Assembly: GCF_000876015.1 (NCBI RefSeq)
Contig: NZ_BBQM01000005.1
Span: forward strand, 62,001 to 126,000
Source: Cupriavidus basilensis
GTDB lineage: Bacteria; Pseudomonadota; Gammaproteobacteria; Burkholderiales; Burkholderiaceae
DNA: 64,000 nt
Direction of reading: 5' to 3'
Shown here: in pieces, positions 58,007 through 64,000 of the stretch
Layout of the letters: each line of letters opens with the position of its first letter
Numbering within the stretch: the stretch's first letter is position 1
Program-made: the position numbers and the translations under genes
Notes under the pieces: generated by a model
What the model was told of the DNA's origin: nothing
Databases searched by the model: none
What the model saw: the letters and a program-made list of their open reading frames with translations, nothing else

Positions 58007-58176
58007 AGCGGAGGCGCGCCCGGCCGCGCGCCTTGCGGCCGCGCGGTAACTGCCTGATTGGAAAGGCGAAATTATAGCGCCTCGGAGGCCGTGCGGCGGC
58101 CTTGCCCGAGCGCCCCGCTCGGGCATGCCGGCGCGGCGCGCCTGCAAAGAAGGCAGGCGCGGCCATGCCGAGCCGG

Positions 58177-58182
58177 TACAAT
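58177..58182 (+). promoter_or_regulatory. Candidate minus-10 box of dnaE
   Basis: TACAAT ends only 7 bases before the dnaE ATG. If used, transcription would start at or next to the first base of the start codon and give a leaderless mRNA. No minus-35 consensus is seen. Confidence 0.4.
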
Positions 58183-58189
58183 CACGTCC

Positions 58190-61100
58190 ATGTCTGCACC
58201 TCGCTTCGTTCATCTCCGCCTCCATTCCGAATACTCCGTCGTCGACGGGATCGTGCGCCTCGATGCCGCCGTCGAGGCCGCCGCGGCCGACGGCATGGGC
58301 GCGCTCGCCCTGACCGACCTCGCCAACGCCTTCGGCCTGATCCGCTTCTACAAGGAAGCGCGCGGCGGCGGCGTCAAGCCGGTGGTCGGCGCGGACGTCT
58401 GGCTCACCAACGCCGAAGACCGCGACAAGCCGGCGCGCCTGCTGCTGCTGGTGCAGGACCGGCGCGGCTACCTCAACCTGTGCATGCTGCTGTCGCGCGC
58501 ATGGCTGTCCAACCAGCATCGCGGCCGCGCCGAGATCGAACCCGGCTGGTTCGACGAGCCCGGCGAGGAGGGCCTGCCGCTGGCCACCGGCCTGATCGCG
58601 CTGTCCGGCGCCATGAGCGGCGACATCGGCATGGCGCTGGCCAACGGCAACGACGCCGCGGCCGAGCGCGCCGCCGCGCACTGGGCCCGGGTGTTCCCGC
58701 AGCGCTTCTACGTCGAGCTGCAGCGCGCCGGCCATCCCGGCACCGACGCTTACGTGCAGCAGGCCGTGCAGCTGGCGGCCAGGCTGCGCCTGCCGGTGGT
58801 GGCGACGCACCCGGTGCAGTTCATGACCGCCGACGACTTCACCGCGCACGAGGCCCGCACCTGCATCGCCGAGGGCGAGCTGCTGGCCAACCCGCGGCGC
58901 ACGCGGCGCTTCACCACCGACCAGTATTTCAAGACGCAGGACGAGATGTGCGCGCTGTTCGCCGACATCCCGTCCGCGCTCGAGAACGCGGTGCAGATCG
59001 CGCGCCGCTGCAACCTCACGCTCGAGCTGGGCAAGCCGCGCCTGCCGCTGTTCCCCACGCCGGACGGCATGTCGCTCGACGACTACCTCGTCCACCTCGC
59101 CAAGGAAGGCCTGGAAAAGCGCATGGCCGTGCTGTTCCCGGACGAGGCCGAGCGCGAGTCCCGGCGCGCCGAGTACTACGCGCGGCTGGAATTCGAGACC
59201 GGCACCATCATCAAGATGGGCTTCCCCGGCTACTTCCTGATCGTGGCGGACTTCATCAACTGGGCCAAGAACAACGGCGTGCCGGTGGGCCCGGGGCGGG
59301 GCTCCGGCGCCGGCTCGCTGGTGGCCTACGCGCTCGGCATCACCGACCTCGACCCGCTCAAGTACGCGCTGCTGTTCGAGCGTTTCCTGAACCCGGAACG
59401 GGTCTCGATGCCCGACTTCGACATCGACTTCTGCCAGCACGGGCGCGACCGCGTCATCACCTACGTGAAGGAGAAGTACGGCAAGGACGCGGTCTCGCAG
59501 ATCGCCACCTTCGGCACGATGGCGGCCAAGGCCGCCGTGCGCGACGTGGGCCGCGTGCTCGACCTCGGCTACGGCTTCGTCGACAGCATCGCCAAGCTGA
59601 TCCCGTTCAAGCCCGGCAAGCTGGTCACCATCGAGGAGGCCAAGAAGGAAGAGCCGCTGCTGACCGAGCGCGAGAACAACGAGGAGGAAGTGCGCCAGCT
59701 GCTGGAGCTGGCGCAGCGCGTCGAGGGCATGACCCGCAACGTCGGCATGCACGCCGGCGGCGTGCTGATCGCGCCCGGCAAGCTCACCGACTTCTGCCCG
59801 CTCTACACCCAGGGCGGACAGAACGACGGCATGAGCGGCGTGGTCAGCCAGTACGACAAGGACGACGTGGAAGCGGCCGGCCTGGTCAAGTTCGACTTCT
59901 TGGGCCTGACCACGCTGACCATCCTCGACTGGGCCGAGCGCTACATCCGCCGGCTCGACCCGTCCAGGGCGGACTGGAACTGCAGCCACATCCCGCTCGA
60001 CGACGGCCCCGCCTTCGACATCCTCAAGACCGCCAACACGGTGGCCGTGTTCCAGCTGGAAAGCCGCGGCATGCAGGGCATGCTGAAAGACGCCAAGCCC
60101 GACCGCTTCGAGGACATCATCGCGCTGGTGGCGCTCTACCGCCCGGGCCCGATGGACCTGATCCCCAGCTTCTGCGCGCGCAAGCACGGCCGCGAGAAGG
60201 TGGAGTACCCGGACCCGCGCGTCGAGCCGGTGCTCAAGGAGACCTACGGCATCATGGTCTACCAGGAGCAGGTGATGCAGATGGCGCAGATCATCGGCGG
60301 CTACTCGCTCGGCGGCGCCGACCTGCTGCGCCGCGCGATGGGCAAGAAGAAGCCCGAGGAAATGGCGCAGCACCGCGTCATGTTCCGCGAGGGCGCCGAC
60401 AAGAACGGGCTGACCGCCGGGCAGGCCGACGACATCTTCGACCTGATGGAGAAGTTCGCCGGCTACGGCTTCAACAAGTCGCACGCGGCCGCCTATGCGC
60501 TGCTGGCCTACTACACGGCGTGGCTCAAGGCGCACCATCCGGCCGAATTCATGGCAGCCAACATGTCGCTGGCGATGGACGACACCGACAAGGTCAAGAT
60601 CCTCTACGAGGACTGCAAGCTCAATGGCCTCAAGGTGCTGCCGCCCGACGTCAACGCCAGCGAATACCGCTTCGCGCCGACCGACGCCAGGACCATCCGC
60701 TACGGCCTCGGCGGTATCAAGGGCTCGGGCCAGGGCGCCATCGAGGACATCCTGCGCGCGCGCGAGGAAAAGCCGTTCGCCGACCTGTTCGATTTCTGCG
60801 AGCGCGTCGACCGCCGCCAGGTCAACCGCCGCACCATCGAGGCGCTGATCCGTGCCGGCGCGTTCGACAGCCTCAACGACAACCGCGGCCAGTTGCTGGC
60901 CTCGGTGTCGCGCGCGATGGAAGCGGCCGAGCAGAAGGCCGAGTCGGCCAACCAGGTCTCGCTGTTCGACCTGATGGCCGACGCCGGCGCGTCGCACCGC
61001 CCCGAACTGGTCGACGAGCCGCGCTGGCCGCCCAAGCGCACGCTGCAGGAGGAGAAGCAGGCGCTCGGCTACTACTTCTCGGGCCACCTGTTCGACGCCT

Positions 61101-61702
61101 ACCGCGACGAGGTCGGGCGCTTCCTCAAGGGCACGCTGGCCGGGCTGGAAAAGGAAGTGCAGGGCAATGGCGGCGGCTACGGGCGCGACGTGCGCGGCAA
61201 GGTCATCGCCGGCGTCATCACCGGCATGCGCACGCAGATGACGCAGCGCGGCAAGATGCTGATCGTGATGCTCGACGACGGCACCGCGCAGATCGAGATG
61301 ACGGTGTTCAACGAGCTGTTCGACGCCAACCGCCACATGTTCCGCGACGACGAGCTGGTGATCGTGCAGGGCAACGCGCGCCACGACACCTTCACCGGCG
61401 GCGTGCGCTTCACCGCCGAATCGGTGATGGACCTGGTGGCCGCGCGCGCCCGCTATGCCGAGGCCGTGGGGCTGGCCTTCAACGGCAACGCCTCGACCGA
61501 GCTGCTGCGCGAGCTGCTCACGCCGTATCTCGCCACCGTGGCCAACACGCCGGGCCTGCCCGTGCGCGTGAGCTACGCCACCAGCGGCGCGCGCTGCGAG
61601 GCCGAGCTCGGGCGGCAGTGGCTGGTCACGCCGTCGGACGACGCGCTCGCGAGCTTCCGCGCGGCGCTGTCCGGCGACAGCGTGCGCATGCTGTACGGCT
61701 GA
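58190..61702 (+). CDS. dnaE: DNA polymerase III subunit alpha
   Basis: This 1170-residue replicative polymerase has the PHP domain at the N-terminus ([15 protein letters not shown]). The catalytic aspartates occur in [15 protein letters not shown], with a third in the later palm segment. The finger region [15 protein letters not shown], a tandem helix-hairpin-helix and an OB domain ([12 protein letters not shown]) follow. The length matches the replicative DnaE1 class, not the SOS ImuC type. The ATG of MSAPRFVHL is chosen; longer starts extend into the promoter-like region. Confidence 0.97.
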   Translation: MSAPRFVHLRLHSEYSVVDGIVRLDAAVEAAAADGMGALALTDLANAFGLIRFYKEARGGGVKPVVGADVWLTNAEDRDKPARLLLLVQDRRGYLNLCMLLSRAWLSNQHRGRAEIEPGWFDEPGEEGLPLATGLIALSGAMSGDIGMALANGNDAAAERAAAHWARVFPQRFYVELQRAGHPGTDAYVQQAVQLAARLRLPVVATHPVQFMTADDFTAHEARTCIAEGELLANPRRTRRFTTDQYFKTQDEMCALFADIPSALENAVQIARRCNLTLELGKPRLPLFPTPDGMSLDDYLVHLAKEGLEKRMAVLFPDEAERESRRAEYYARLEFETGTIIKMGFPGYFLIVADFINWAKNNGVPVGPGRGSGAGSLVAYALGITDLDPLKYALLFERFLNPERVSMPDFDIDFCQHGRDRVITYVKEKYGKDAVSQIATFGTMAAKAAVRDVGRVLDLGYGFVDSIAKLIPFKPGKLVTIEEAKKEEPLLTERENNEEEVRQLLELAQRVEGMTRNVGMHAGGVLIAPGKLTDFCPLYTQGGQNDGMSGVVSQYDKDDVEAAGLVKFDFLGLTTLTILDWAERYIRRLDPSRADWNCSHIPLDDGPAFDILKTANTVAVFQLESRGMQGMLKDAKPDRFEDIIALVALYRPGPMDLIPSFCARKHGREKVEYPDPRVEPVLKETYGIMVYQEQVMQMAQIIGGYSLGGADLLRRAMGKKKPEEMAQHRVMFREGADKNGLTAGQADDIFDLMEKFAGYGFNKSHAAAYALLAYYTAWLKAHHPAEFMAANMSLAMDDTDKVKILYEDCKLNGLKVLPPDVNASEYRFAPTDARTIRYGLGGIKGSGQGAIEDILRAREEKPFADLFDFCERVDRRQVNRRTIEALIRAGAFDSLNDNRGQLLASVSRAMEAAEQKAESANQVSLFDLMADAGASHRPELVDEPRWPPKRTLQEEKQALGYYFSGHLFDAYRDEVGRFLKGTLAGLEKEVQGNGGGYGRDVRGKVIAGVITGMRTQMTQRGKMLIVMLDDGTAQIEMTVFNELFDANRHMFRDDELVIVQGNARHDTFTGGVRFTAESVMDLVAARARYAEAVGLAFNGNASTELLRELLTPYLATVANTPGLPVRVSYATSGARCEAELGRQWLVTPSDDALASFRAALSGDSVRMLYG

Positions 61703-61751
61703 TCCGCAGTTGCCGGCAGTCCGTCATCCCCTGGATCCACCACGCCCCCGC

Positions 61752-63008
61752 ATGGCCAAGCAACGCATCCTCTTTCACCTGACCCACTTCCTGCGCGGCG
61801 GCATCGAGACCTCGCTGGTGTCGCTGCTGGCCTCGCTGGACCGGGAGCGCTTCGAGCTCGGCCTGACGCTGACCTATCCGACCGAGGCGCTGGAGACGCA
61901 TTTCCGCGCCATGCTGCCGCCGGACGTGAAGATCCACATCCTGGCGCCGGAGCGCTGGCTGTCGCATTTCCGGCAGAAGAAGAAGGCCGGCAAGCTCGGC
62001 CCGCTGGGCAAGATCTACGAGGAAGTGCTGCTGCCGCCGGTGCGCAAGCCGCTGGTCAACCGGCGCTTTCGCGCGATCGCGCGCGGCTACGACCTCGCCA
62101 TCGACTACGACATGTCGCTGTCGCGGCTGACCGGCCGCCTGCCGATACCGATGATCGGCTACCAGCACTTCAGCGTGGCGCACCTGGAGCGAGACAACCC
62201 GCGCAAGCTGCGCAAGCTGCGGCGCCAGTGCCGCGAGCACTACGACCGCATCGTGGTGCTCAACGACAGCATGCTGGCCGACGCGCGCGCGCTGATTCCC
62301 GAGGCCGCGGCCAAGTTCGTGCGCCTGTACAACGCCACCGACCTGGACCGCATCCGCGCGCTCGGCAACGCGCCGTTCACGCCGCCGGCCCATCCTTACA
62401 TCGTTTCGGTGGGGCGCCTGGAAGAAAGCCAGAAGGATTTCACCACGCTGCTGCACGCCTACGCCGCGCTGGTGCGCGGCACCGGCCTGCGCGAGCGCCT
62501 GGTGCTGGTGGGCGACGGCGCCTCGCGCGCGCGGCTCGAGGCGCTGGCGCGCGAGCTGGGCGTCAGCGAGCGGGTGACGTTCGCCGGCTTCCAGGCCAAT
62601 CCCTACGCATGGATCCGCCACGCGCGGCTGATGGCGTTCAGCTCGAAGATGGAAGGGCTGCCCAACGTGCTGCTCGAAGGCATGGCGCTCGGCCAGCTGG
62701 TGGTGAGCACCGACTGCCCGGTGGGCCCGCGCGAGATCCTGGCCGACGGCAAGGCCGGCCTGCTCACGCCGGTCGGCGACGTGCACGCGCTGGCCGAGGC
62801 GATCCGGCGCGGGCTGGAAGACGCGCCGCTGCGCGCGCGGCTGCTGGCCTTCGCCGCCACCCACATCGAGCAGATGGGGTTCGGCCCGACCTCGGCCGCC
62901 TTCGCGGCCTGCGTGGACGACCTGCTGGGCGCGCCGCCGGCCGCGGCGCCCGGGGCTAGCCCCGCGGCTCCTGCGGCTGCGTCTTCTGCCGCAGGTACCA
63001 CAGCTTGA
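61752..63008 (+). CDS. Glycosyltransferase, GT4-type
   Basis: This 418-residue protein has an N-terminal glycosyltransferase fold (FHLTHFLRGGIETSLVSLL). A GT-B C-terminal domain contains SVGRLEESQKDFTTLLHAYA, LVGDGASRARLEAL and FSSKMEGLPNVLLEGMA. It probably adds a sugar to the LPS core or O-antigen. The last 25 residues are Ala/Pro-rich and overlap the convergent GT2 gene by 53 bases. The ATG of MAKQRILF is chosen; it lies 50 bp after dnaE. Confidence 0.9.
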   Translation: MAKQRILFHLTHFLRGGIETSLVSLLASLDRERFELGLTLTYPTEALETHFRAMLPPDVKIHILAPERWLSHFRQKKKAGKLGPLGKIYEEVLLPPVRKPLVNRRFRAIARGYDLAIDYDMSLSRLTGRLPIPMIGYQHFSVAHLERDNPRKLRKLRRQCREHYDRIVVLNDSMLADARALIPEAAAKFVRLYNATDLDRIRALGNAPFTPPAHPYIVSVGRLEESQKDFTTLLHAYAALVRGTGLRERLVLVGDGASRARLEALARELGVSERVTFAGFQANPYAWIRHARLMAFSSKMEGLPNVLLEGMALGQLVVSTDCPVGPREILADGKAGLLTPVGDVHALAEAIRRGLEDAPLRARLLAFAATHIEQMGFGPTSAAFAACVDDLLGAPPAAAPGASPAAPAAASSAAGTTA

Positions 63009-63723
63009 TGTACTTGTAATAGCTGGCCTGGCCGTTCATCAGCGCCACGCCCAGCCCCTGCGCGCCGTCGAGGAAGCCGCGGCGCATCAGGTAGGTGCGC
63101 AGGAAGGCCCAGGCGCCATGCAGCACGGCGCCGGCCGGCGAGGCAGACTTGCCGCGCGCGAAGCCCTGCTGCGCGCCCAGCGTGGAGTACTGGTCGACCT
63201 TGCGCAGCACCTGCGAGAAGTCGTCGTAGGTGTAGTGCAGCAGCGGCGAGGCCAGCTTCCCGACCGGGCCGTCGGCGACCACGCGCTCGTGCACGAGGTC
63301 GTCGGTAAAGCGGGCATGGCCGCGCCTGAACAGCCGTGTGACGTAGTCGGGATACCAGCCGCCGTGGCGGATGAAGCGGCCGCAGAAGCGCGACAGGCGC
63401 GGCATCTCGTAGGCGTCGGCCTGGCCGGACGCGACCGCCGCCAGGATCTCGTCGCGCAGCTCGGGCGTGACGCGCTCGTCGGCGTCGAGCGAGAACACCC
63501 ACTCGGTGTCGGCCTTGGACACGGCCAGGTTCTTCTGGGCGCCGAAGCCCGGCCAGTGCCCGGTTTCGAACACCTCGGCGCCGAGGCCGCGGGCCAGCTC
63601 GACCGTGCCGTCCCGGCTACCCGAATCCACTATAATCGCGCGGTCGCACCAGGACACGCTTTCCAGGCAGGCCCGGATGTTGTGTGCCTCGTTTTTCGTA
63701 ATCAGTACGACTGAGATTTTCAT
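62956..63723 (-). CDS. LPS-type glycosyltransferase, family 2 (WaaE-like)
   Basis: This 255-residue GT-A enzyme starts MKISVVLITKNEAHNIRACLES. It has IVDSGSRDGTVELA and the metal-binding DxD in FSLDADERV. CGRFIRHGGWYPDYVTRLFRR and the DLVHERV motif are typical of the WaaE/KdtX group that transfers glucose to inner-core heptose. Its start is only 11 bp from the start of the divergent ligase-like gene. The 3' end overlaps the convergent glycosyltransferase. Confidence 0.92.
   Translation of the reverse strand: MKISVVLITKNEAHNIRACLESVSWCDRAIIVDSGSRDGTVELARGLGAEVFETGHWPGFGAQKNLAVSKADTEWVFSLDADERVTPELRDEILAAVASGQADAYEMPRLSRFCGRFIRHGGWYPDYVTRLFRRGHARFTDDLVHERVVADGPVGKLASPLLHYTYDDFSQVLRKVDQYSTLGAQQGFARGKSASPAGAVLHGAWAFLRTYLMRRGFLDGAQGLGVALMNGQASYYKYIKLWYLRQKTQPQEPRG
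63631..63636 (+). promoter_or_regulatory. Candidate minus-10 box for the ligase-like gene
   Basis: A consensus TATAAT sits on the plus strand inside the GT2 coding region, 98 bases before the ATG at 63735. Only 11 bases separate the two divergent starts, so a promoter inside the neighbour is expected. Confidence 0.4.
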
Positions 63724-63734
63724 AGAGCTTGTTT

Positions 63735-64000
63735 ATGGTGTTTCGTGCGATAAAGCCGACTTCATTTGCCAATGTCCTCGTCCTGGCATTTCCGATCCTG
63801 GTGCTGTGCATCCCCAAAGGGGCCGGGATCTTCCTCGCCGGCGTGGTAGGACTCGCGCTGTGGAGCGGGCATGGCATCCGCACTACCTGGTCCGAGGGGC
63901 GCGGTGTGCTGTATCCGCTGGGGCTCGCTATTCTAGCCCTGACGATCGTCTACCTGGGCTCGAAGCTGGTCTTCGGCGTGCCGTGGAACGTGATTGATAA
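63735..64000 (+). CDS. O-antigen ligase-like membrane protein (3' partial)
   Basis: The frame from the ATG at 63735 stays open to the window edge and gives 88 residues. Hydrophobic helices lie at about 11-28 (ANVLVLAFPILVLCIPKG), 31-43 and 62-78 (YPLGLAILALTIVYLGS). This topology and the context of LPS glycosyltransferases fit the N-terminus of a WaaL/O-antigen ligase. Codon use is visibly less GC-biased than in the dnaE region. The family call is tentative because most of the protein is outside. Confidence 0.6.
   Translation, partial: MVFRAIKPTSFANVLVLAFPILVLCIPKGAGIFLAGVVGLALWSGHGIRTTWSEGRGVLYPLGLAILALTIVYLGSKLVFGVPWNVID

Noticed and set aside
57161..61384. A 1407-codon open frame on the minus strand through trhO and antisense to dnaE
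   Set aside because: Only the first 281 codons before the stop, trhO, match a family. The rest is the stop-free complement of GC-rich dnaE, with Arg/His/Val-rich nonsense composition.
63467..63997. Plus-strand open frame antisense to GT2 running to the window end
   Set aside because: It overlaps GT2, which has clear motifs, and differs in frame from the membrane protein starting at 63735.
1..64000. CRISPR arrays, rRNA, tRNA, insertion sequences and toxin-antitoxin pairs
   Set aside because: No regularly spaced repeats, rRNA or tRNA sequences other than the tmRNA, transposase genes or paired small toxin genes were seen.

Overview
The window is GC-rich, gene-dense chromosomal DNA of a betaproteobacterium of the Burkholderiaceae, most likely Cupriavidus or a close Ralstonia relative. 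The grounds are the gene order gyrA-serC-pheA-hisC-tyrA-aroA-cmk-rpsA-ihfB-lapA-lapB-ugd-rfaE-rfaD, the Bug-type solute receptor, the ABC/DUF1854 pair known beside cyanophycin genes, a tmRNA encoding the tag ANDERYALAA, and very high G/C at third codon positions. The genus is inferred from gene content only.

Layout. 1-2179: the end of a type I ABC exporter and a DUF1854 protein. 2210-3085: an unknown lipoprotein. 3212-11144: an accessory catabolic locus with a LysR regulator divergent from a five-gene operon. The operon encodes a LeuC/LeuD-like hydro-lyase, a HyuA/HyuB ATP-dependent amidohydrolase (or carboxylase) and a Bug periplasmic receptor. It is the least explained part of the window and my main candidate for an undescribed system. 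11512-11870: ssrA (tmRNA, minus strand). 11959-14153, minus strand: gph, ubiG and an OmpA-family protein.

14612-32576: a plus-strand supercluster covering DNA gyrase A, a DUF2059 protein, serine and aromatic amino acid synthesis (serC, pheA, hisC, tyrA, aroA), cmk, rpsA, ihfB, the LPS-assembly proteins LapA/LapB, ugd and the heptose genes rfaE1/rfaD. 32872-39085: a ComEA-like helix-hairpin-helix protein, a uracil/xanthine-type permease, cysM, mltB (minus), a histone-deacetylase-like amidohydrolase and an enoyl-CoA hydratase. 39246-41793: the methionine importer metNIQ, preceded by a leader with a terminator-like hairpin. 41998-45574: etfB, etfA and an acyl-CoA dehydrogenase, an electron-transfer unit for beta-oxidation. 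45740-47657: dadA and a divergent Lrp-type regulator.

47777-48862: a PA0069-family radical SAM protein directly behind a perfect LexA box. 48894-53832, minus strand: a Cu(I) P-type ATPase, a TM2/NINE protein, a small secreted protein and a sorbosone-dehydrogenase-like beta-propeller. 53978-56307: the rpsP-rimM-trmD-rplS operon, followed by a CoA-pyrophosphatase-type Nudix hydrolase, trhO (minus) and the replicative polymerase dnaE. 61752 to the end: two LPS-type glycosyltransferases and the start of an O-antigen-ligase-like membrane protein, cut by the window edge.

No rRNA, tRNA, insertion sequence, integrase, CRISPR array or toxin-antitoxin pair was recognised.
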